DNA of 12,063 nt from Moraxellaceae bacterium (lineage in GTDB: Bacteria > Pseudomonadota > Gammaproteobacteria > Pseudomonadales > Moraxellaceae). The position numbers and the translations under genes are program-made. The stretch lies in NCBI GenBank assembly GCA_030146505.1, contig JASLCO010000052.1:1-12063 (forward strand), read 5' to 3'. This document shows, one piece after another, positions 6,402-12,063 of this stretch (its first letter is position 1; each line of letters begins with the position of its first letter). The notes under the pieces were generated by a model, which had not been told where the DNA came from, made no database searches, and was given only the letters and a program-made list of their open reading frames with translations.

Positions 6402-6941
6402 ATGCCCCGCCATACCGTTCACGACGACCTCGATGATTTCGAGGACGGCCTCAGCAAGACCGAGCAGAAAAAGGCCATGGAACGCCTGCAGGCGCTGGGC
6501 GAACGCCTGGCCGAGCAGCCCATGGCCAGGCTGAAGAAGATGCCGCTGTCGGAAACGCTGATCGTGGCGCTGGATGAATTGAGGCGACTGAAATCGCACG
6601 AGGCCGTGCGCCGGCAGAAGCAGTACATCGGCAAGCTCATGCGCGATGAAAACGAGGAAGCCATCCTCAATGTGCTCAACCCCCTGGCCAACCCCACATT
6701 GAACCGGCAGATGGAATTGCTGGTGGAACGACTGCTCACGCAGGGCGATCCGGCCATCAATGATGCCGTGCGCAAATACCCGGCCGCCGAGCGCCACACC
6801 CTGCGCCAGCACGTACGCTCGGCACTCAAGGAACAGCAAGGCTGGGAAGAACTGCCCGCAGAGCAGCAGGCCGCCCTCGAGAAACCGGCCCGGCGCAAGC
6901 TGCTGACCTATCTGCGCGAAGTCGCCGCCATCGGCGACTGA
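6402..6941 (+). CDS. yjgA: Ribosome-associated protein YjgA/DarP (DUF615)
   Basis: YjgA (renamed DarP in E. coli) binds the 50S subunit and assists late ribosome maturation. From ATG 6402 the product has 179 residues, close to E. coli's 183. The family pattern is clear: an acidic N-terminus (DDLDDFEDG), SKTEQKKAMERLQALGERL, LKKMPLSETLIVALDELRR, RRQKQYIGKLMRDE, an internal helix pair with LVERLLTQGDPAINDAV, and the C-terminal RRKLLTYLREVA. A GTG at 6363 in the same frame would add 13 residues (HFHFSSPHPRPA) with no family support, so I prefer ATG 6402; its ribosome binding site is weak (CCAGGCC). It ends just before a convergent hairpin. Confidence 0.88.
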   Translation: MPRHTVHDDLDDFEDGLSKTEQKKAMERLQALGERLAEQPMARLKKMPLSETLIVALDELRRLKSHEAVRRQKQYIGKLMRDENEEAILNVLNPLANPTLNRQMELLVERLLTQGDPAINDAVRKYPAAERHTLRQHVRSALKEQQGWEELPAEQQAALEKPARRKLLTYLREVAAIGD

Positions 6942-6950
6942 TATGTGGTG

Positions 6951-6993
6951 TGCCGGCAAGCCCCTCCTGCACGCGCAGGAAGCAGGGCCGGCA
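6951..6993. terminator. Hairpin between convergent yjgA and dtd
   Basis: Outer arms TGCCGGC (6951-6957) and GCCGGCA (6987-6993) and inner arms TCCTGC (6965-6970) and GCAGGA (6975-6980) are perfect complements with an ACGC loop. It fills nearly the whole gap between the convergent genes and abuts the dtd stop. No T-run follows on either strand, so termination, if it occurs here, would not be classical. Confidence 0.5.
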
Positions 6994-7431
6994 TCAGGTC
7001 TCCAGCAAAAAAGTCACCGGCCCGTCATTCACCAGACGTACTTTCATGTCGGCGCCAAAGCGCCCGCAGGCAACCACCGGGTGGCGGGTACGCGCCTCGC
7101 CCAGGAAAAAGTCATACAGCGCTTGCGCTCGTGCCGGCAACTCGGCCGGATCAAAACTGGGACGCAGTCCCTTCTTCGTTTCCGCTGCCAGCGTGAATTG
7201 CGACACCACCAGCAGGCCGCCGCCCGTCTCACTGAGGCTGAGGTTCATGCGGCCGCCTGCATCCGGGAAAATGCGATAGGCCAGCACTTTTTCCAGCAGC
7301 CTTTGCGCCTGCGCCTCGCTGTCGCCCTTGTGCACGCCCAGCAGGAGCAGGATGCCGGCGCCAACTTCCCCGACGACATCGCCATCCACGCTGACGCTGG
7401 CTTCGCTGACGCGCTGTATCAGCCCGCGCAT
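6994..7431 (-). CDS. dtd: D-aminoacyl-tRNA deacylase Dtd
   Basis: Dtd hydrolyses D-amino acids (and glycine mischarged on tRNA-Ala) from tRNA, protecting translation. From the ATG at 7431-7429 the protein has 145 residues, exactly the family size. Seen are MRGLIQRVSEASVSVDG at the N-terminus, the SQFTLAAETKKGLRPSF motif (77-93) and the Gly137-Pro138 dipeptide in NDGPVTFLLE, which forms the cross-subunit cis Gly-Pro that rejects L-amino acids. GGAG precedes the start on the minus strand. The frame stays open upstream, but that part overlaps pip and has no Dtd similarity. The start is 13 bases after the pip stop, so pip-dtd is an operon, the same pair seen in Pseudomonas. Confidence 0.96.
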   Translation of the reverse strand: MRGLIQRVSEASVSVDGDVVGEVGAGILLLLGVHKGDSEAQAQRLLEKVLAYRIFPDAGGRMNLSLSETGGGLLVVSQFTLAAETKKGLRPSFDPAELPARAQALYDFFLGEARTRHPVVACGRFGADMKVRLVNDGPVTFLLET

Positions 7432-7444
7432 GAAATCTCCACCA

Positions 7445-8407
7445 TCAAGCCGGCTGCCTGCCGAAGCGGCGGGCAAAATCGTTGGTGGCACGCACCAGCG
7501 CATCGACGATGCCGGGCTCGGCGCCGGAATGGCCGGCATCGCGGATGATCTGCAATTCGGCTTCGGGCCAGGCCTCGTGCAGGGCAAAGGCATTGTCCAG
7601 CGGACAGATCATGTCGTAGCGGCCATGCACGATGACGCCGGGAATACCCGCGAGCTTGTGCGCATCCTCCACAAGCTGGTTCGGCCGCATGAAGCTCTGG
7701 TTGACGAAGTAATGCGCCTCGATACGTGCCAGCGACAGCGCCACATGCGGGTCGGAAAAATGATCCACCACCGCAGGGTTGGGGCGCAGCGTGGCACACA
7801 CGCCTTCCCATACCGACCAGGCCTTGGCCGCCGCCATGCGGGCAATCTCGTCACTGCCGGTGAGGCGCTTGTAGAAAGCCGCGAGAAAATCACCGCGCTC
7901 GGCCTCGGGAATCACCTTCACATAATCCGCCCAGTAATCCGGATACACATGGCTGGCGCCGTCCTGGTAGAACCAGCGTATGTCCTGGTCACGGCAGAGA
8001 AAGATGCCACGCAGGATCAGGCCCAGCACGCGCGCCGGATGCGCTTCGGCATAGGCCAGCGCCAGCGTGGACCCCCAGGAGCCACCGAAAACCACCCATT
8101 TTTCCACACCGAGAAATTCACGCAGGGCTTCGATGTCGGCCACCAGGGCCTGGGTGGTGTTGCCCGCAAGGTGCGCATGGGGCGTGGACTTGCCGGCACC
8201 ACGCTGGTCAAAGAGCACGATGCGGTAGCGCTCGGGATCAAAGAAACGGCGGTTCCAGGGCTGGAAGCCGGCACCGGGACCGCCATGCAGGAAAAGCACG
8301 GGGAGGCCATCGGGATTGCCGCACTCCTCCACATGCAGGACATGCGGTGCCTCCACGGCAAAGGCATGCGTGGCGTAGGGTTGTATCTCGGGAAAAAGCA
8401 TGTGCAT
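7445..8407 (-). CDS. pip: Proline iminopeptidase (alpha/beta hydrolase, S33 family)
   Basis: The enzyme releases N-terminal proline from peptides in the cytoplasm. From the ATG at 8407 it has 320 residues, within the family's 310-325. The alpha/beta hydrolase signatures are present: oxyanion loop HGGPG (41-45), DQRGAGKS (67-74), nucleophile Ser110 in GGSWGS, Asp265 in GRYDMICP, and His293 in DAGHSG. These match the Ser/Asp/His triad spacing of the Xanthomonas enzyme. GRPNQ-type cap residues (FMRPNQLVED) are also seen. Another ATG lies two codons in; a longer frame adds 17 residues without family support. The gene heads the pip-dtd operon and is divergent from rhdA. Confidence 0.94.
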   Translation of the reverse strand: MHMLFPEIQPYATHAFAVEAPHVLHVEECGNPDGLPVLFLHGGPGAGFQPWNRRFFDPERYRIVLFDQRGAGKSTPHAHLAGNTTQALVADIEALREFLGVEKWVVFGGSWGSTLALAYAEAHPARVLGLILRGIFLCRDQDIRWFYQDGASHVYPDYWADYVKVIPEAERGDFLAAFYKRLTGSDEIARMAAAKAWSVWEGVCATLRPNPAVVDHFSDPHVALSLARIEAHYFVNQSFMRPNQLVEDAHKLAGIPGVIVHGRYDMICPLDNAFALHEAWPEAELQIIRDAGHSGAEPGIVDALVRATNDFARRFGRQPA

Positions 8408-8545
8408 GAGACATCTCGCGTGCCGCAAAAAACCAGCGCGCAGCCTAGGGCCTGCCATCCATTATTTCCACCATGGCAGTCATGCCCGCCAGGCCCGCTG
8501 CAACGGTAGCCGGGACCAAACACGCCCGCCGCCATCGCGGCCGGT

Positions 8546-8573
8546 TTCTGACACATCCCGCCTGCATTACAAT
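8546..8573 (+). promoter_or_regulatory. Candidate sigma-70 promoter for rhdA
   Basis: The -10 box TACAAT (8568-8573; 5 of 6) follows a weak -35 TTCTGA (8546-8551) by 16 bases. A start near 8580 would leave a leader of about 25 bases before the rhdA ATG. No clear pip promoter was found on the opposite strand in the same divergent gap. Confidence 0.5.
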
Positions 8574-8605
8574 CGCGGCTTCATTTTCTGCCCGGTTACG
8601 CTGCC

Positions 8606-9424
8606 ATGACCCTGCCCCTGCTGCTGGAACCTTCGCAGCTCTCACAACTACAGGCCCACCCGGGTGATGCCGGCCTGCTCATCGTGGACCTGGGCAAGGA
8701 ATCGGTTTACCAGCAGGCGCATGTGCCCGGCGCCGTGCATTTCAACGTGAAACAGCTGACCTCGGGCCAGCAGCCGGCGCCCGGCAAACTGGCCCCGGCG
8801 GAGCAGTTGTCCGCCGCCTTTTCTGCGCTGGGCCTCTCGCCCGGGACCCATGTCGTGGCCTATGACGACGAAGGCGGCGCCGCCGCCGGCCGCTTCCTCT
8901 GGACGCTGGAAGTAACAGGCCACCGCCACTACTCCTTCCTCAACGGCGGCATCCATGCCTGGCTCGCGGCCGGCCTGCCCGTGGAAGCGCGGCCCAACGC
9001 CGCCAGGCCCGGCAGCTACAGCGCCCACCTCAGCGACGCCGCCAGTGCCGACCTGGCCTATGTACTGGCGCATCACCGCGATGCCGATCATGTGATATGG
9101 GATGCGCGCTCGCCCGAGGAATACAACGGCAGCCTGGTGCGCGCGCAACGCAGCGGCCATATTCCCGGTGCCGCGAACTATGAATGGACGCGCGCGCTGG
9201 ACCGTGCCGATGCACTGCGCCTGCGGCCGCTGGAAGAAGTGCGCGCCGAACTGGCCGCACTGGGCATCAGTGGCGACAAGACGGTCATCACGCATTGCCA
9301 GACGCATCACCGCTCCGGCCTCACCTGGCTGCTGGGAAAAATTCTGGGCTTTGGAAAAATGAAGGCCTATGCCGGTTCCTGGAGCGAATGGGGCAACCTG
9401 CCCGACACGCCCATAGAAAAATGA
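8606..9424 (+). CDS. rhdA: Thiosulfate sulfurtransferase (tandem rhodanese) RhdA
   Basis: This transfers sulfane sulfur from thiosulfate to cyanide or other thiophiles. The 272 residues form two rhodanese domains: an inactive N-terminal one (about 15-125, with VDLGKESVYQQAHVPGAVHF and YSFLNGGIHAWLAAGLPV) and a catalytic C-terminal one (about 150-270, with WDARSPEEYNG and RSGHIPGAANY). The active-site loop is CQTHHRSG with Cys231, as in Azotobacter RhdA, and unlike the CGSG-type loop of 3-mercaptopyruvate sulfurtransferase (SseA). The C-terminal AYAGSWSEWGNLPDTPIE is the classic ending. The ribosome binding site is weak. psd follows within 90 bases, as in Pseudomonas. Confidence 0.93.
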   Translation: MTLPLLLEPSQLSQLQAHPGDAGLLIVDLGKESVYQQAHVPGAVHFNVKQLTSGQQPAPGKLAPAEQLSAAFSALGLSPGTHVVAYDDEGGAAAGRFLWTLEVTGHRHYSFLNGGIHAWLAAGLPVEARPNAARPGSYSAHLSDAASADLAYVLAHHRDADHVIWDARSPEEYNGSLVRAQRSGHIPGAANYEWTRALDRADALRLRPLEEVRAELAALGISGDKTVITHCQTHHRSGLTWLLGKILGFGKMKAYAGSWSEWGNLPDTPIEK

Positions 9425-9512
9425 AGCATTTCTGAAAACCCGGTCATCCGCGGCAGCATTTTCCGCATGCTTCACGCAGACCGCCCCCTTCCCCTCAATG
9501 ACGGCAGCTTTC

Positions 9513-10385
9513 ATGTCCAACGATACTGGCGACAAACTCCTCACCACCCTGCAATACCTCGTGCCGCAGCATCTGCTTTCGCGACTGGTCGGCTGGTTTG
9601 CCGAAACCCGCATCGAAACGGTCAAGAATGCCTTCATCAGCAATTTCGCCCGGCACTATGAGGTGAACATGGCGGAAGCCGTGGAGGAAGACGCGCTGGC
9701 CTATGAAAACTTCAATGCCTTTTTCACGCGCGCGCTGAAGCCCGATGCACGGCCGGTTGACGCGGCTGCCGACAGCATTGTCTGCCCGGCCGACGGCGCG
9801 GTTTCGCAACTGGGGGACATCAACGGCGATGCCGTTTTCCAGGCCAAGGGCCATTACTACAGCTTGACCGAATTGCTGGGCGGCGATGCCGAACGCGCCC
9901 GGCCCTTCCAGGGCGGAAAGTTCGCCACCGTTTATCTGTCGCCCCGTGATTACCACCGCGTGCACATGCCCTTCACCGGCACGCTGCGCGAAATGATCCA
10001 TGTGCCCGGCGATCTTTTTTCCGTGAACACACGCACGGCTGAAAACGTGCCGCGCCTGTTTGCGCGTAATGAACGCGTGGTGGCGATATTCGACACTGCC
10101 ATCGGCCCCATGGCCGTGGTGCTGGTCGGCGCCATGATCGTGGCCAGCATAGAAACCGTCTGGGCCGGCGTCGTGGCACCGGTGAAGCGCGAAGTGCGCG
10201 TTACCCGCTATGGCGACGAGGCCATGCCCGCCATCACCCTGGAAAAAGGCACCGAACTCGGCCGCTTCCGCCTGGGCTCCACCGCCATCGTGTGCTTCGG
10301 CCCCGGCGTGGCCGCCTGGCTGCCGGAATTCCGCGACGGTTCGCCCACGCGCATGGGCGAACGCCTGGGCCAGTGCACGGCATGA
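9513..10385 (+). CDS. psd: Phosphatidylserine decarboxylase proenzyme
   Basis: Psd is an inner-membrane enzyme that makes phosphatidylethanolamine from phosphatidylserine. It cleaves itself in the LGST motif, leaving a pyruvoyl group on the new N-terminus of the alpha chain. Numbered from ATG 9513 (290 residues), LGST is at 254-257 with Ser256, the catalytic Asp is in CPADGAVSQLG (Asp94), and His148 is in SPRDYHRVHMP. Also visible are AFFTRALKPDARP, ELFARNERVV-like RLFARNERVV, and AMIVASIETVWAG. An ATG at 9498 in frame would add five residues (MTAAF); neither start has a strong ribosome binding site, and homologues beginning MS favour 9513. A GC-rich terminator follows at once. Confidence 0.95.
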   Translation: MSNDTGDKLLTTLQYLVPQHLLSRLVGWFAETRIETVKNAFISNFARHYEVNMAEAVEEDALAYENFNAFFTRALKPDARPVDAAADSIVCPADGAVSQLGDINGDAVFQAKGHYYSLTELLGGDAERARPFQGGKFATVYLSPRDYHRVHMPFTGTLREMIHVPGDLFSVNTRTAENVPRLFARNERVVAIFDTAIGPMAVVLVGAMIVASIETVWAGVVAPVKREVRVTRYGDEAMPAITLEKGTELGRFRLGSTAIVCFGPGVAAWLPEFRDGSPTRMGERLGQCTA

Positions 10386-10388
10386 GCG

Positions 10389-10415
10389 GGCGGGGCATCA
10401 CCGCCCCGCCTCTTT
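10389..10415 (+). terminator. Intrinsic terminator after psd
   Basis: GGCGGGGC (10389-10396) pairs perfectly with GCCCCGCC (10403-10410) around an ATCACC loop and is followed by the T-rich TCTTTCCTGTCTT. It starts three bases after the psd stop codon. Confidence 0.8.
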
Positions 10416-10469
10416 CCTGTCTTGCTTACCTGCTCGCTGCTTCCCTGCCTGCTCATTTACTTCGCCGGC

Positions 10470-10499
10470 TTGCCTTATCAGACATTAACGTCCTAGGCT
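10470..10499 (+). promoter_or_regulatory. Candidate promoter of the LysR gene
   Basis: TTGCCT (10470-10475; 4 of 6) and TAGGCT (10494-10499; 3 of 6) are 18 bases apart. A start near 10506 falls inside the palindrome at 10503-10526. Weak boxes; the context of terminator upstream and gene downstream is the main support. Confidence 0.35.
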
Positions 10500-10502
10500 T
10501 AT

Positions 10503-10526
10503 CCAATCATCAGTCAGACTGATTGG
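10503..10526 (+). promoter_or_regulatory. LysR-type T-N11-A operator overlapping the ribosome binding site
   Basis: ATCAGT-CAG-ACTGAT (10509-10523) is a perfect six-base inverted repeat and contains T-N11-A (10510 and 10522), the LysR box pattern. A second pairing joins CCAATCA (10503-10509) to TGATTGG (10520-10526). The right arm runs into TTGGAAG, the ribosome binding site of the gene. It is probably an autoregulatory site. Confidence 0.55.
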
Positions 10527-10531
10527 AAGCC

Positions 10532-11419
10532 ATGCGCATTACCCTGAAGCAACTGGAAGTCTTCATCGCCGTCGCCCAGGCCGGCAACGTCACCCGAGCC
10601 GCGGAAACCCTGAGCATCACGCAAAGCGCCACCAGCATGGCGCTGGCCGATTTCGAGAGCCAGCTGGGACGCAAACTCTTCGACCGCATCGGCAAGCGCC
10701 TGCAGCTCAACGATGCCGGCCGCCTGCTGTTGCCCAAGGCGCTGGATGCCGTGGCCCGCGTTGCCGACATCGAGCACCTGGCAGCCAGCGACAATGCCCT
10801 GATCGGTCCCCTGCGCATAGGCGCCAGCATGACCATAGGCAATTACATGATGCCGGGCCTCATCGGCAGCTTCATGCAGCAGCATCCCGGTGCCCGGCTC
10901 ACACTGGAGGTGGCCAATACCCGGCATGTCATACAGGCACTGGAGCAGTTCCAGATCGACCTTGGTTTCATCGAAGGCTTCTGCCACGAGCCGGACATAG
11001 AAGTGATTCCCTGGCACCGCGACGAGCTGGTGGTGTTCGCGGCGCCCTCGCATGCCCTGGCCCGGAAAAAAACCGTCACGGAAGACGACCTGGCCGCTGC
11101 CGACTGGATACTGCGCGAGCCCGGTTCCGGAACCCGCGAGGTCTTCGACAATGCCGTGCTGGGCCAGATCCAGCACATCAACCTGCTGCTGGAGTTCGGC
11201 CACGGCGAGGCCATCAAGCACGCCGTGGCATCGGGCATCGGCATAGGCTGCGCGTCGCGGCGCACCCTGGAAGATGCCTTCCGCACCGGCAGCGTGGTAC
11301 CGCTGAAGACGCCCTTCCTCAATCTCGAGCGCGAGCTCTACCTGCTCATCCACCGCCAGAAATACCGCACCTGCGGGCTGGAAGCCTTCGTGGCGCACTG
11401 CCAGCCTGACACGCCATAA
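10532..11419 (+). CDS. LysR-family transcriptional regulator, YeiE-like
   Basis: The 295-residue protein has a winged helix-turn-helix at the N-terminus (residues 1-60: ITLKQLEVFIAVAQAGNVTR, AAETLSITQSATSMALADFE, LGRKLFDRIGKRLQL) and a two-lobed effector domain (about 90-290). It resembles E. coli YeiE, with shared-looking segments SMTIGNYMMPGLI, DLGFIEGFCHEPDI, DELVVFAAPSHALA, WILREPGSGTREVFD, and GEAIKHAVASGIGI. YeiE has been linked to sulfite tolerance and motility, so a sulfur role is possible but not shown here; rhdA is two genes upstream. ATG 10532 gives the standard MRITLKQL start, with GGA as ribosome binding site. A TTG at 10523 in frame is less likely. The usual yeiH exporter is not adjacent in the window. 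Confidence 0.9.
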   Translation: MRITLKQLEVFIAVAQAGNVTRAAETLSITQSATSMALADFESQLGRKLFDRIGKRLQLNDAGRLLLPKALDAVARVADIEHLAASDNALIGPLRIGASMTIGNYMMPGLIGSFMQQHPGARLTLEVANTRHVIQALEQFQIDLGFIEGFCHEPDIEVIPWHRDELVVFAAPSHALARKKTVTEDDLAAADWILREPGSGTREVFDNAVLGQIQHINLLLEFGHGEAIKHAVASGIGIGCASRRTLEDAFRTGSVVPLKTPFLNLERELYLLIHRQKYRTCGLEAFVAHCQPDTP

Positions 11420-11452
11420 GGGGCAGCAGGGGTTGTGGCCTGGCTAGCGCTG

Positions 11453-11488
11453 CCGGTGCAAGGCGGTATCCGGCCAAAGCCTCACCGG
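11453..11488 (+). terminator. Hairpin after the LysR gene, possible terminator
   Basis: CCGGTG (11453-11458) and AGGC (11461-11464) pair with GCCTCACCGG (11479-11488) with a two-base bulge: ten pairs. No T-run follows, so a Rho-dependent or RNA-stabilising role is as likely as intrinsic termination. Confidence 0.4.
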
Positions 11489-11630
11489 ACGTGAAGGGCC
11501 GGCCAACCCTGCATGAACCCGGTCCGGGGCACCCGTCGGCAGATCGGCGCGCCTGTCCGTACCACGGCGCCTGCACATACCGGAAGACACTCGTTAAACA
11601 CTGAAAAACACACGTTTTTTCCCTTCTTTG

Positions 11631-11644
11631 TGTTGCCCGCAACA
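11631..11644 (+). promoter_or_regulatory. Palindrome TGTTGC-CC-GCAACA, possible operator
   Basis: This perfect 14-base inverted repeat overlaps a -35-like TTGCCC (11633-11638) about 115 bases before the last gene. A dimeric regulator could bind here, but one palindrome of this size is only suggestive. Confidence 0.35.
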
Positions 11645-11757
11645 AATGCATGGATAAGAATGGCAACAGCTATTCCTGTGAACGCGCTAACAGTTTCGGC
11701 ATGAACCGGTACCCGGTCTGACCGTTCGCTCATAACAACAATGCAGGGAATCGTTTT

Positions 11758-12063
11758 ATGGCCAGCAGCGCCGAGGCCCTACGGCAGCGCCTCCCCCTCC
11801 AGGACCTGACCCGTCTCAGTCTGGTCAGTCACCAGCCCAAGAAGCTGCGTGACTGGGTCGCGGCCCTGCCCATGATCAATGTCGGCGAAAGCTCGCGCCA
11901 GGTATTCCAGACCCTGCAGGAAATCAATCGCCTGCAGATCGACGTGGCCAGCCGCTTTGAACTGCTGGAAATCCTGCGCCCCACCGTTCACACCCTGGGC
12001 AATGCCCTCGCCAAGCACTATCTCAACCAGTCCGTCATGCTGCCCGACCGCGCCACCAAGGTG
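11758..12063 (+). CDS. Conserved-looking hypothetical protein, N-terminal 102 residues (3' end outside window)
   Basis: The frame from ATG 11758 stays open to the end of the window. AGGGA (11745-11749) is a good ribosome binding site. The visible part is soluble and mostly helical, with no signal peptide or membrane segment: KLRDWVAALPMINVGESSR (about 29-47), QVFQTLQEINRLQIDVASRF (48-67), ELLEILRPTVHTLGNALAKH (68-87), YLNQSVMLPDRATKV at the edge. The pattern LPMINVGESSRQ...ELLEILRP...HYLNQ resembles, from memory, the start of uncharacterised Pseudomonas proteins sometimes labelled molecular chaperone; I cannot verify this and assign no function. Codon use is like its neighbours. Confidence 0.8.
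   Translation, partial: MASSAEALRQRLPLQDLTRLSLVSHQPKKLRDWVAALPMINVGESSRQVFQTLQEINRLQIDVASRFELLEILRPTVHTLGNALAKHYLNQSVMLPDRATKV

Larger units (their letters stand above)
11420..11757. other. Gene-free stretch before the last gene
   Basis: No frame here looks like protein. It contains a hairpin at 11453-11488, a weak A/T hairpin GAAAAAC-ACAC-GTTTTTTC (11603-11621) with a T-run, a short palindrome at 11631-11644, and a possible promoter TTGCCC (11633-11638) with TAAGAA (11655-11660). Two similar GCATGAACC/GGT patches lie near 11511 and 11700. Confidence 0.55.

Noticed and set aside
7328..8509. 393-codon plus-strand open frame across dtd and pip
   Set aside because: It is antisense to two well-identified genes, has no family resemblance and no ribosome binding site.
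8606..9424. Assignment as 3-mercaptopyruvate sulfurtransferase (SseA)
   Set aside because: The active-site loop is CQTHHR rather than the CGSG type, and the neighbour psd and the C-terminal pattern fit RhdA.
8648..9643. 331-codon minus-strand open frame opposite rhdA
   Set aside because: Shadow frame; composition is typical of the reverse strand of a GC-rich gene.
10514..11398. 294-codon minus-strand open frame opposite the LysR gene
   Set aside because: Shadow frame, no recognisable domain, while the plus-strand product is a clear LysR regulator.

Overview
The window is GC-rich, densely coded gammaproteobacterial chromosome with no tRNA, rRNA, transposase, phage gene or CRISPR array that I can see. 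Gene order points to Pseudomonadales or a close relative. The left half is the conserved lptC-lptA-lptB / rpoN / hpf / rapZ / npr cluster. The right half has the Pseudomonas-like pairs dtd-pip and rhdA-psd. I cannot name a genus.

Layout: (1) 1-1711, lptC (5' end outside the window), lptA and lptB, overlapping + strand genes of the lipopolysaccharide export machine. (2) 1712-2414, a long hairpin, a small GlsB/YeaQ-type membrane protein with its own ribosome binding site and terminator, then a promoter for rpoN. (3) 2415-3926, rpoN (sigma-54). (4) 3927-4576, about 650 bases with no credible gene but many inverted repeats, a possible small transcription unit and a structured leader before hpf. 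(5) 4577-4909, hpf and a strong intrinsic terminator. (6) 4910-5163, no gene; ptsN, usual here in relatives, is missing. (7) 5164-6324, rapZ and npr (HPr-like). (8) 6402-6941, yjgA/darP. (9) 6951-8407, a convergent hairpin, then dtd and pip on the minus strand. (10) 8606-10415, rhdA and psd on the plus strand with a terminator. (11) 10532-11419, a YeiE-type LysR regulator with a palindromic operator over its ribosome binding site. (12) 11420-11757, no gene, some inverted repeats. (13) 11758 to the end, the start of an unrecognised conserved-looking protein.

The genes are mostly housekeeping: LptC/LptA/LptB carry LPS from the inner membrane to the outer membrane, RpoN directs sigma-54 promoters, HPF hibernates ribosomes, RapZ and the HPr-like NPr belong to the amino-sugar and nitrogen-PTS regulatory network, YjgA acts in 50S ribosome maturation, Dtd edits D-aminoacyl-tRNA, Pip trims N-terminal proline, RhdA handles sulfane sulfur and Psd makes phosphatidylethanolamine. 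No new multi-gene system is evident. The least explained stretch is the structured rpoN-hpf interval, with its near-perfect nested palindrome, and the loss of ptsN from the cluster.
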